From an uncultured Butyricicoccus sp. (GTDB lineage Bacteria > Bacillota > Clostridia > Oscillospirales > Butyricicoccaceae), in the NCBI GenBank assembly GCA_910584935.1, contig CAJUDU010000091.1, positions 1 through 8,133 on the forward strand: DNA of 8,133 nt, given 5' to 3'. Below, in pieces: positions 1 to 6,088 of this stretch (position 1 is the stretch's first letter; the number at the start of each line of letters is the position of its first letter). Below the pieces are notes generated by a model, which searched no databases, was not told where the DNA came from, and was given only the letters and a program-made list of their open reading frames with translations. A program made the translations under genes and the position numbers.

Positions 1-58
1 TTGTCTGGCGTAAGCTCATTTGTGTTCATCGTTAATTTCGGGATAGGCTCTTATTTTC

Positions 59-601
59 ATGAACATCCCTTATCAGATTATCCGTGCCAAACGAAAAACT
101 TTGCAAATCCGTGTTGATGCACATGGAGAAGTCATCATACGTGCGCCTATGCGAATGCCATGCAAAACAATCGAACATTTTGTGCAGCAAAATGCCGCAT
201 GGATTGAGAAAAATATTGCCGCACAAAAAGAACGCGATGCACGGCGTTATATTCCATCGGAAGCCGAAATGCAAGCCTGCAAAACGACTGCCGCACAAGT
301 ACTGCCCACATTAACAGAGGCATGGGCACAAAAAATGGGTGTTACCTATACAGACATAAAAATCACTTCCGCGGTACACCGCTGGGGAAGCTGTTCAGGA
401 CGAAACAGCATTTGTTATAGTTGGCGGGTGATGCTGCTGCCCGCACCACTGCGGGAATATATTGTTGTCCATGAGTTATGCCATATCCGGCAAAAAAACC
501 ATTCCGCCGCATTTTATGCGGAAATGGGCAAATGGCTGCCAGATTATGCCACACGGCGCAAAGCGCTGCGCGCATTTGAAACAGCTCACCCTCTTGGATA
601 A
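59..601 (+). CDS. YgjP/DUF45-type zinc metallohydrolase
   Basis: A 180-residue cytosolic protein of the YgjP-like (DUF45, SprT/M48-related) metallopeptidase-fold family. The zinc motif HELCH is at residues 138-142 and a third likely ligand, His148, sits in KNHS just after it. The family signature RWGSCS is at 108-113, before the short strand that leads into the active-site helix. There is no signal peptide or membrane segment, and the length is slightly short but normal for the family. The ATG at 59 has only a poor purine tract (GGATAGG, 41-47) before it, weaker than the other genes here, but the N-terminal start (MNIPYQIIRAKRKTLQIRV) fits family proteins. The gene stands alone and converges on iolD, sharing the hairpin at 609-642. 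The family is clear; the physiological substrate is not. A nucleotide-hydrolase role has been proposed for E. coli YgjP, which I cannot test here. Confidence 0.9.
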   Translation: MNIPYQIIRAKRKTLQIRVDAHGEVIIRAPMRMPCKTIEHFVQQNAAWIEKNIAAQKERDARRYIPSEAEMQACKTTAAQVLPTLTEAWAQKMGVTYTDIKITSAVHRWGSCSGRNSICYSWRVMLLPAPLREYIVVHELCHIRQKNHSAAFYAEMGKWLPDYATRRKALRAFETAHPLG

Positions 602-642
602 AAAGACAGCAAGGGCGGAACCAAAACCGGTTCCGCCCTTGC
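600..642 (-). terminator. Intrinsic terminator of the iolBD operon, possibly bidirectional
   Basis: A perfect 14-bp stem pairs GCAAGGGCGGAACC (609-622) with GGTTCCGCCCTTGC (629-642) across a 6-nt loop. Read on the minus strand, the stem is followed by TGTCTTTTT, a reasonable U-tract, 44 nt after the iolD stop. On the plus strand the tail is only CCCTTTACA, so termination of the YgjP-like gene would be weaker. Its left arm starts 8 nt after that gene's stop codon. Confidence 0.85.
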
Positions 643-686
643 CCTTTACAAAAAGAAAAGTGGTTATTAGGGTGTTTGCTATGATA

Positions 687-2657
687 TTAATAATGACGGG
701 ATTCCCACAGGTGTTCTTCAATGCGCTTGCGGGCTTCCTGTACTGCCGGCTTGGTGGAAACTTCCGCAACACCAACGCGCCACCAGTTTTCATAACCAGC
801 AGACATGGTCTTTGGCAGTACCTTCATGTCGATAAGGGTGGAAACTTTTTGTTTCTTTGCGTCTTCGATTGCAGCTTCCAACTCTTCGATGGTCTTTACG
901 GTGTAAGTCTTGCAGCCATAAGCCGCGCCGATTGCCGCATAATCCACTTGAATAACCTTGCCCTTGTGTACGCCGTTGGTTACGCCGTCTTCCAGCATAT
1001 TCTTTTCTGTGGTGATGGACGCGTTGCCATTTGCAACCTGAAGGTTGTTGATGCAGCCATAAGAAGCATTGTCAAACAGCATAACGTTAATCTTATGCCC
1101 CATCTGGATGGAGGTAATCAGTTCGGAATGCAGCATATCAAAGGAACCGTCACCACACATGGAGTAAACTTCCTGGTCTGGGCAGGCAATCTTTGCGCCG
1201 AGTGCGGAAGCAACTTCGTAACCCATGCAGGAATAACCATATTCCATATGGTAGGTGTTTTCCTTACGTGCGCGCCACAGACCCTGCATATCGCCTGGCA
1301 GGGAACCTGCTGCCGCACAAACAATCGCATTATCATCAATCAGGCGGTTAATGGTGCCCAGTACAGTGGTCTGGCACAGCTTGCAGCCGGTATCTTCAAT
1401 GTATTTTTCAACCGCACAACGGTTATCGTCGTTGCATTCTGGGGTGAAGGAATCCTTATCGGTGTAAACAACACCATCCAGGCGAGCAACTTCATCATAC
1501 CATTCTTTGCGCAGTGCTTTTACCTGCTCTGCATAAGCAGCATCAGTATGGTAGCCAATCTTCTTGAGTTCCGCAGAAATCGCGGTGAGCGCTTCGTTTG
1601 CGTCCGCAACAACTGGAGTAGCATCCATCTTGAGCGCCTGGAAATCAGACGGGTTGATGTTGACAAACTTTGCATCGGTACGGTACAGCCACTTGGAAGC
1701 TGTAGTAAAGTCGGTGTAACGGGTGCCAACGCCAATGACAACATCAGCTTCATGCGCCAGCTTGTTTGCAGCAATGCCGCCAGTGGTGCCCAAACCGCCA
1801 AGGTTCAGTTCATGATCCCATACGATTGCGGATTTGCCCGCCTGGGTTTCGCCAAACGCAATGCCAAAATCTTCGGCGAACTGTTTGAATACCTTGTGTG
1901 CTTCTGCATAACGCACGCCGCCGCCACAGATGAGGAGTGGCTTCTTTGCAGTTTTAATGACTTCAACAGCCTTGTCAACCGCATATTTGGTTGCTGGACG
2001 GCGTTCAATGCGCCATACGCGCTTCTGGAAGAAATCAACCGGATAACCATATGCTTCCGCCTGTACGTCCTGCGGCAGGGAAATAGCAACAGCGCCAGTA
2101 TTTGCAGTATCGGTCAGCACACGCATTGCCGCAATCATATCCGTCATAACCTGTTCTGGGCGGTTGATGCGGCCCCAATACTTGGTGACTGCCTGGAACG
2201 CGTCATGTGCGGAAATGGAAAGGTTCTGCGGCTGTTCCATCTGCTGGAGCACCGGGTCAGGCTGACGGGAAGCATAGATATCACCTGGCAAAATCAGCAC
2301 AGGGATATTATTTGCGGTTGCCGTTGCGGCAGCAGTAACCATGTTGCACGCGCCAGGGCCAACAGAAGAAGTGCAGGCAAAAATCTGTTTGCGGCGTTTC
2401 TGTTTTGCAAAACCAACAGCAGCAAGTGCCATGCCCTGTTCGTTTTTGCCCTGATAAACAACCATGTCTTTCAGTTCTTCTTCCATGCCGTTGCAAATGC
2501 CAACAACATTACCATGACCAGGCAGCATAAAGATGCCCTTGACAAACTTATGCTCTACTTCCTTACCATCCATGTCGATGTAGCTGACATACTGATTCTC
2601 CAGAAAACGGATAAGCGCTTGGCTCGCTGTCAGGCGAACAGTTTCCATATGCTTCAT
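687..2657 (-). CDS. iolD: 3D-(3,5/4)-trihydroxycyclohexane-1,2-dione hydrolase
   Basis: A ThDP-dependent enzyme of myo-inositol catabolism that hydrolytically opens the ring of trihydroxycyclohexane-dione to give 5-deoxy-glucuronate. The 656-residue length matches IolD, and the three-domain acetolactate-synthase-like layout is visible: N-terminal PYR domain (about 5-190), central domain (about 220-365) and C-terminal ThDP domain (about 425-610). The ThDP/Mg signature runs from GDGSFD (502-507) to Asn530. Glu73 in the KNEQ motif is the likely cofactor-activating Glu. The end (NWWRVGVAEVS, 624-634) is typical of IolD. I chose the ATG at 2657 because AGGAGG (2667-2672) lies 9 nt upstream; an upstream TTG at 2675 overlaps that site and is unlikely. 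It is the second gene of the iolB-iolD operon, 27 nt after iolB. It uses no TTA, CTA or TCA codons, which suggests high expression. Confidence 0.95.
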   Translation of the reverse strand: MKHMETVRLTASQALIRFLENQYVSYIDMDGKEVEHKFVKGIFMLPGHGNVVGICNGMEEELKDMVVYQGKNEQGMALAAVGFAKQKRRKQIFACTSSVGPGACNMVTAAATATANNIPVLILPGDIYASRQPDPVLQQMEQPQNLSISAHDAFQAVTKYWGRINRPEQVMTDMIAAMRVLTDTANTGAVAISLPQDVQAEAYGYPVDFFQKRVWRIERRPATKYAVDKAVEVIKTAKKPLLICGGGVRYAEAHKVFKQFAEDFGIAFGETQAGKSAIVWDHELNLGGLGTTGGIAANKLAHEADVVIGVGTRYTDFTTASKWLYRTDAKFVNINPSDFQALKMDATPVVADANEALTAISAELKKIGYHTDAAYAEQVKALRKEWYDEVARLDGVVYTDKDSFTPECNDDNRCAVEKYIEDTGCKLCQTTVLGTINRLIDDNAIVCAAAGSLPGDMQGLWRARKENTYHMEYGYSCMGYEVASALGAKIACPDQEVYSMCGDGSFDMLHSELITSIQMGHKINVMLFDNASYGCINNLQVANGNASITTEKNMLEDGVTNGVHKGKVIQVDYAAIGAAYGCKTYTVKTIEELEAAIEDAKKQKVSTLIDMKVLPKTMSAGYENWWRVGVAEVSTKPAVQEARKRIEEHLWESRHY

Positions 2658-2684
2658 AAAGGGTGTCCTCCTCAAAAAATTTTC

Positions 2685-3509
2685 TTATTTCTTGGTGTAT
2701 TCGCTCATTGGAACGCCATCTTCGCCATTCCAGAATTTCGCCTTGGGGTCAACCAGCCATTCATGTACCGGGTCATCAATGCGGGTTTTTTCCCATGGGT
2801 CGCCTGGCAGATGACGGATGCCCCAGATGCAGCAGGACGCATAACCTGGCGCCATAACAACAGGATGGATGCCTTTAGTGATGATAGAAAGACCGTGATG
2901 ATGCAGTTCATGCACTTCACCATCTACCCAAGTTGCACCAAAGCCGCGTTCATCCTCCAGATGATAGAAATAGCATTCAGGCTGCGGATGGGAGTGCGGC
3001 GGGTAAGAAGTCCAAAGCCCTGGCAAGCCAATAATTTCACCGAGCACCATGTTGGAAAGCGGGTTGATTTCATAATCAAAGCTGGTGCGGACATCGCGCT
3101 TGATGCAGCCGCCGCATTCGCCGTTTGCACCGCGGTGCCAGGTATCGGTTTCTTCCGGCAAATACAGATGCGCGTCAAAATGCTTGTCGTTATAAGTCTT
3201 CTGCACATAAAATTCGCAGTGGCCATGCGCTGTGATGGTGCAGGACTGACCGGCAGCCAAATGCAGGCAGTATGTGGATTTGTCAAATGGGTTTGGACGG
3301 TCCATTTCTGCGGTTTTACCTTCATATTCCACTGTGGCTTTGCCCTTGAGCATAATCCAAGCCATTTCCTTCTCTTTCTCATTGAAGGAATAGGTATCGC
3401 CATCCTCCATGATGAGGACTGCAACATCCATCAGCGAACCTTCGCCATTGTTGACGTCGCAGCTGCAATACTCGGTATAACCGCGCTTACAGTCTTTTTC
3501 AATATACAT
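2685..3509 (-). CDS. iolB: 5-deoxy-glucuronate isomerase
   Basis: A cytosolic bicupin isomerase converting 5-deoxy-glucuronate, the IolD product, to 2-deoxy-5-keto-gluconate. It has 274 residues, close to the usual IolB length (about 270). The C-terminal cupin carries the probable metal site: His172 and His174 in PPHSHPQPE, Glu178, and His215 in KGIHPVV. The family blocks KRDVRTSFDYE (137-147), SNMVLGEIIGLPG (152-164) and APGYA (220-224) are present. The start at 3509 has AGGAGG (3519-3524) 9 nt upstream. It is the first gene of the operon, divergent from the AraC-type regulator. Cysteine content is high for a cytosolic cupin (for example ECGGC at 131-135 and Cys226-Cys227), which fits an anaerobe but has no assigned role. 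Like iolD, it has no TTA, CTA or TCA codons. Confidence 0.94.
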   Translation of the reverse strand: MYIEKDCKRGYTEYCSCDVNNGEGSLMDVAVLIMEDGDTYSFNEKEKEMAWIMLKGKATVEYEGKTAEMDRPNPFDKSTYCLHLAAGQSCTITAHGHCEFYVQKTYNDKHFDAHLYLPEETDTWHRGANGECGGCIKRDVRTSFDYEINPLSNMVLGEIIGLPGLWTSYPPHSHPQPECYFYHLEDERGFGATWVDGEVHELHHHGLSIITKGIHPVVMAPGYASCCIWGIRHLPGDPWEKTRIDDPVHEWLVDPKAKFWNGEDGVPMSEYTKK

Positions 3510-3551
3510 ACAAAAAAACCTCCTAAAATATTTTTAATATTCATGGATGCG

Positions 3552-3580
3552 TTTATAGGGTAACAAAACAAAGTGGATAA
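3552..3580 (-). promoter_or_regulatory. Candidate iolBD promoter
   Basis: On the minus strand a good -10 (TATAAA, plus-strand 3552-3557) is preceded by a 17-nt spacer and a poor -35 (TTATCC, 3575-3580). The predicted start is near 3545, giving a short leader of about 35 nt with the AGGAGG site. A good -10 with a poor -35 is typical of activator-dependent promoters. A second -10-like TATTAT nearby (plus-strand ATAATA, 3577-3582) lacks any -35. The placement is inference from the sequence only. Confidence 0.45.
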
Positions 3581-3585
3581 TACGG

Positions 3586-3627
3586 ATGAAAACCCTGAAA
3601 AAAACTTGATTTCCAGGCGGGTTTCAT
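3586..3627. promoter_or_regulatory. Imperfect dyad, candidate AraC-type operator
   Basis: The left arm is ATGAAAACCCTG (3586-3597) and the right arm is CAGGCGGGTTTCAT (3614-3627), whose complement reads ATGAAACCCGCCTG. The arms match except for one extra A on the left and a GC insertion on the right, with a 16-nt spacer. The dyad lies immediately upstream of the weak iolB -35 and overlaps nothing coding. This is where an AraC-family activator would be expected to bind. The link to the adjacent regulator is inference. Confidence 0.45.
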
Positions 3628-3628
3628 G

Positions 3629-3657
3629 TTGTATTCCTGCCTAGCTTCTGATATTAT
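3629..3657 (+). promoter_or_regulatory. Candidate promoter of the AraC-type regulator
   Basis: TTGTAT (3629-3634), a 17-nt spacer, then TATTAT (3652-3657). A second TATTAT (3655-3660) and TATAAC (3658-3663) overlap it, so the exact -10 is uncertain. Transcription would start near 3664-3670 and give a leader of about 70 nt. The -35 overlaps the edge of the candidate operator dyad, which would allow autoregulation. Confidence 0.4.
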
Positions 3658-3739
3658 TATAACGGGTGAAGCGCAACCAGTCTTGCAATATATTCACCAA
3701 TATTAACACGATTTTAAGATCATGCAGGAGGGGCTGCAC

Positions 3740-4612
3740 ATGGATGCGTCAAAACGCGAAAAAAAATCCCATGGAACGGCTGGTTTTCCCTTTCAGGTGT
3801 ACCCAAAGGGGCCAAAAGATAATCTTTTTATTCCTTATCACTGGCATCCGGAACTAGAAATTATCACCGTAATTTCCGGTGAAGTGGGGATTACCATCGC
3901 AGAGAACCAGTACATTGGACAAAAAGGCGATATATTTTTTGTAGATGTTGAACAACTGCATGAAATCCGGGGCGGCCCGGAAAATTTATTCCGCGCCTAT
4001 GTTTTCCCGCTGGATTCCTTACAGTTTCAGCGCCGGGATTTGGCGCAAGGTGAATTACTCGCGCCGCTTGCGGCGCGGGAACTGCGTTTCCGCACAGAAC
4101 TGCGTCAAGACCAGCCTGGCTGTGCAGGCATCCGCGAGGCGTTCGGGCTAATGGAACGCGCTTATGCCGCCAAAACAACCGGATATCAGCTGATGGTCAA
4201 AGCAGCGCTGCTGCAAATCATTGCGCACGCCGCTGCAAACGGCATTTTGGAACATGGCACAGCACGCCAGCCAGTTGACTACCGCGCACAAATGCTGAAA
4301 GATATTTTAGAATACCTAAACACCCATTTCACCGAACAAATCCGGCTGAATGATATTGCGGCAAAATTCGGCTTGTCGCCGCAATATTTTTGCACCTTTT
4401 TCAAGGATAATTTAGGCAAAACCATGATACAGCATATCAATTTTTTACGGGTGGAGTATGCGTCACATCAACTGCGTGAAACCGACCTGACCGTGATGGA
4501 TATCGCGTTATCCTCCGGGTTTGACAACCTCAGCTATTTTATCAAACGTTTCCGGGAAGTATTCGGCTGCACCCCCTCCAACTACCGCAAAAACTTGAGC
4601 CGGATACCATAA
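3740..4612 (+). CDS. AraC-family transcriptional regulator with cupin sensor domain
   Basis: A 290-residue one-component regulator. The N-terminal cupin (about 20-90) carries HWHPELE (34-40) and a second histidine, His74, in EQLHE, and probably binds a small sugar-like effector. After a helical linker, the C-terminal DNA-binding domain (about 185-287) has two helix-turn-helix units: RLNDIAAKFGLSPQYFCTFF (202-221) and TVMDIALSSGFDNLSYFIKR (251-270), ending in the typical FGCTPSNYRK. I chose the ATG at 3740 because AGGAGG (3726-3731) lies 8 nt upstream; an in-frame ATG at 3722 precedes that site. It is divergent from iolB, so the likely role is activation of iolBD in response to an inositol-derived effector. 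That role is inference: inositol operons of Bacillus use a DeoR-type IolR instead. Unlike iolBD it uses TTA codons freely. Confidence 0.9.
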   Translation: MDASKREKKSHGTAGFPFQVYPKGPKDNLFIPYHWHPELEIITVISGEVGITIAENQYIGQKGDIFFVDVEQLHEIRGGPENLFRAYVFPLDSLQFQRRDLAQGELLAPLAARELRFRTELRQDQPGCAGIREAFGLMERAYAAKTTGYQLMVKAALLQIIAHAAANGILEHGTARQPVDYRAQMLKDILEYLNTHFTEQIRLNDIAAKFGLSPQYFCTFFKDNLGKTMIQHINFLRVEYASHQLRETDLTVMDIALSSGFDNLSYFIKRFREVFGCTPSNYRKNLSRIP

Positions 4613-4714
4613 AAAATGATCACAGCAGCAAATCAAAAAAAGACACCAGCATCACTGACACATATATTCCCCCATTCCCAAACCAAAGCTGCGCGCCAAG
4701 ACCTTATTCCCCCT

Positions 4715-4744
4715 ATTGCCCAGCCCCGGCTGGGCAATCTTTTT
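4715..4744 (+). terminator. Intrinsic terminator after the AraC-type gene
   Basis: ATTGCCCAGCC (4715-4725) pairs perfectly with GGCTGGGCAAT (4728-4738), followed by CTTTTT. The innermost pair must open to form a 4-nt loop, leaving about 10 bp. It lies 102 nt after the regulator's stop. The A+C-rich stretch between (4613-4714) shows no gene or other structure. Confidence 0.85.
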
Positions 4745-4818
4745 CCCTCCAGCGCTTTCACGTTTCACAGCAAACAGGGAAAAGCACAGCACCAGCGCAA
4801 AGGAGGGATGAGGAGAGT

Positions 4819-4861
4819 CCAGAGGGGGGAAGGGAAACTTCGGTTCCCTTCCTCCCTTTGG
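4819..4861 (+). other. Very stable UUCG-capped hairpin between convergent genes
   Basis: CCAGAGGGGGGAAGGGAA (4819-4836) pairs with TTCCCTTCCTCCCTTTGG (4844-4861) over 18 positions. Two of these are G-U wobbles (4827/4853 and 4822/4858). Inside, C4838-G4843 closes a UUCG tetraloop, with A4837 bulged. The C(UUCG)G cap and the wobble polarity both make sense only in plus-strand RNA; on the minus strand the wobbles become C-A mismatches. No U-run follows on either side, so it is not a classic terminator, although it begins 15 nt past the DeoR stop codon and could help to end that transcript. It could be a dispersed palindromic repeat or a structured RNA element. Confidence 0.6.
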
Positions 4862-4876
4862 TGCCATCCGCACAGG

Positions 4877-5635
4877 TTACCCGCATAGGATGCGGATGCT
4901 GTGGGAACGGAAAAATTCTATGTAACGGTCTGGTGGGCGGCGGTCTGTCACAAACGCTGTCAAATCCCGCAGCTGGCAAAATGATATCACCGCTTCTTTG
5001 TCCAGCTTGGAGTTATCTGCCATCAAATATACCGATGACGCCCGGTGGGCTACCCCGCGCTTGATCTCAGCTTCCAAAAATGTCGTATTTGTCATACCGC
5101 TTTCCAGCGAAACGCCTGTCGCTGCCATAAACGCTTTGTTTATCGTCATGCCGCTGAGTGCTTCAAATGTCGATAACCCAACAAAAGAATCTGTCGGCGG
5201 GCTGTAAATCCCACCTGGGCAAATCAAACTTAAATTTTCATATTTTGATGCCTCTGCCATCGCGGCAAGCGAATGCGTGACAATCGTCAGTTTTTTACGC
5301 CCTGTCAGGTAACGCAGCATACACAGCGTTGTTGTGCCGGAATCAATGAAGATCGTATCGCCGTCATTGACTTCGCCAGCCGCCAGCCTGCCAATCATAC
5401 TCTTATCCGCAGAGTTCATGCCAGAACGAATTGGCGCCGGCAAAATCGCACCCGATGATGATATCGCGGTAACACCACCATAAACTTTCGCAATATGCCC
5501 GCGCGCTTCCAGATCATTGAGATCCCGCCGGATGGTATTTTTAGAAACGCCAAACACTTCACACAGTTCATCAATCGAAACGGTTTCTTTTGCAATAACG
5601 TATTGTTCAATGGAATTTAATCGGCTGATTTTCAT
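4877..5635 (-). CDS. DeoR-family sugar-metabolism regulator
   Basis: A 252-residue protein of normal DeoR/GlpR length. The N-terminal winged helix (about 1-56) includes VSIDELCEVFGVSKNTIRRD (19-38) and the family signature DLEARGHIAKVYGG (41-54). The C-terminal phosphosugar-sensing domain (about 75-232) carries DSGTTT (98-103), a phosphate/effector-binding loop, and DNSKLDK (207-213). The start at 5635 has AGGAGG (5643-5648) 7 nt upstream. It is divergent from the split transketolase genes, so it most likely represses them and itself and is relieved by a sugar phosphate. Bacillus IolR also belongs to this family, so a role in inositol control cannot be excluded, but the neighbouring operon is transketolase. 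Family is firm; target and effector are inferred. Confidence 0.9.
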   Translation of the reverse strand: MKISRLNSIEQYVIAKETVSIDELCEVFGVSKNTIRRDLNDLEARGHIAKVYGGVTAISSSGAILPAPIRSGMNSADKSMIGRLAAGEVNDGDTIFIDSGTTTLCMLRYLTGRKKLTIVTHSLAAMAEASKYENLSLICPGGIYSPPTDSFVGLSTFEALSGMTINKAFMAATGVSLESGMTNTTFLEAEIKRGVAHRASSVYLMADNSKLDKEAVISFCQLRDLTAFVTDRRPPDRYIEFFRSHSIRILCG

Positions 5636-5723
5636 TTTCCTGCCTCCTCAAGGCTGCAAGGTTCGTTTTTGGGGGGACGGGCTGCCCTGCCGAAATGTAG
5701 CATCATTTCCAAGCCAGGGCGAA

Positions 5724-5749
5724 CGCTGCCATGCTGTTTCACGGCAGCG
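5724..5749 (-). other. Hairpin in the DeoR-gene leader
   Basis: CGCTGCC (5724-5730) and GGCAGCG (5743-5749) form a perfect 7-bp stem around a 12-nt loop. If transcription starts near 5818, this hairpin sits in the middle of a leader of about 180 nt. No U-run follows, so it is not a terminator as written. Confidence 0.4.
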
Positions 5750-5815
5750 CAAACAGCACAGGCAATGCACCAAAATGCCACACACTTATACCTAGTAGTT
5801 TTACCGGATGTTTAC

Positions 5816-5866
5816 CCTGCTTTTATTTTAGCAGAACTGACCGAAAAATCAACCAACAAAAGCAGG
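5816..5866. repeat. 9-bp inverted repeat flanking the DeoR-gene promoter
   Basis: CCTGCTTTT (5816-5824) is perfectly inverted as AAAAGCAGG (5858-5866). The arms sit just outside the -10 and -35 of the candidate DeoR-gene promoter. A shorter arm, AGCAG, recurs at 5830-5834. A regulator bound to both arms would bracket the promoter, a plausible autoregulatory arrangement, but only the repeat itself is seen. Confidence 0.45.
5825..5852 (-). promoter_or_regulatory. Candidate promoter of the DeoR-type gene
   Basis: On the minus strand TTGATT (plus-strand 5847-5852), a 16-nt spacer and TAAAAT (5825-5830). Four of six -35 and five of six -10 bases match the sigma-A consensus. The predicted start is near 5818, so the mRNA leader would be about 180 nt. 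Confidence 0.45.
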
Positions 5867-5969
5867 TTTCCCAGCCCCTTTATCAAAAAAAAGAAACCGG
5901 GATTGGTCAGGTTTGGATAAGTTCCCCAAATATCTTGAAAAATTTTTGATAAAAATTCGGTGCATCCCA

Positions 5970-5998
5970 TTGAAATCATTTGAAAAAAATGATAAGAT
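5970..5998 (+). promoter_or_regulatory. Candidate promoter of the transketolase operon
   Basis: TTGAAA (5970-5975), a 17-nt spacer and TAAGAT (5993-5998): five of six and four of six sigma-A consensus bases at ideal spacing, in an AT-rich context. Transcription would start near 6005, leaving a leader of about 85 nt before the ATG at 6089. Confidence 0.6.
5975..5993. promoter_or_regulatory. Palindromic operator inside the transketolase promoter spacer
   Basis: ATCATTT (5975-5981), GAAAA, then AAATGAT (5987-5993): perfect 7-bp arms around a 5-nt centre. The palindrome fills the -35/-10 spacer exactly and touches both boxes. A bound protein would block RNA polymerase, so this is a strong repressor-site candidate. 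The divergent DeoR-type protein is the obvious candidate, but this is inference. Confidence 0.5.
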
Positions 5999-6004
5999 GA
6001 AACA

Positions 6005-6088
6005 AGTAAATGAAAAAGGGGACTTTGTGCCCCCTAGTTTCATGAGATTTGCTGTTCTATGAAATTACGGAATAGGTAGGTGTATTCA
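6005..6088 (+). promoter_or_regulatory. Leader of the transketolase mRNA with small hairpins
   Basis: Two weak hairpins are visible: AGGGG (6017-6021) with CCCCT (6031-6035), and TTTCAT (6038-6043) with ATGAAA (6059-6064). The second is 24 nt or more upstream of the start and does not cover the ribosome binding site AGGTAGG (6074-6080). No riboswitch class is recognised and no U-run follows, so attenuation is not supported. Confidence 0.35.

Larger units (their letters stand above)
5636..6088. other. Long divergent intergenic region (453 bp)
   Basis: This stretch has no convincing gene; the open frames inside lack ribosome binding sites and family-like sequence. It divides into a GC-rich half next to the DeoR gene (about 5636-5770), which would be its mRNA leader, and an AT-rich half (about 5780-6010) holding both candidate promoters. 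Inverted repeats are listed separately. A direct repeat CAGGTTT occurs at 5863-5869 and 5908-5914, and GGTTTC (5865-5870) is inverted as GAAACC at 5893-5898. No riboswitch, tRNA or other known RNA was recognised. Confidence 0.7.

Noticed and set aside
1..29. Possible start of a minus-strand gene (ATG at 29, reading MNTNELTPD)
   Set aside because: Only nine codons are visible and there is no ribosome binding site before it. A plus-strand frame ending at 35 is equally possible, so neither can be supported.
462..3563. 1033-codon open frame on the plus strand across iolD and iolB
   Set aside because: It is codon-in-register antisense to two well-recognised genes and is explained by their lack of TTA, CTA and TCA codons. 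Its translation shows no family resemblance and it has no ribosome binding site.
5669..5949. Small plus-strand frames of 72-83 codons in the DeoR-transketolase spacer
   Set aside because: They lack a ribosome binding site, overlap the candidate promoters and inverted repeats, and their translations look like random composition.
5920..5970. Carbon-catabolite (cre) site upstream of the transketolase promoter, and likewise upstream of iolB
   Set aside because: I looked for a TGNAANCGNNNNCA-like sequence in both control regions; the A/T palindromes there lack the central CG, so no cre site is supported.
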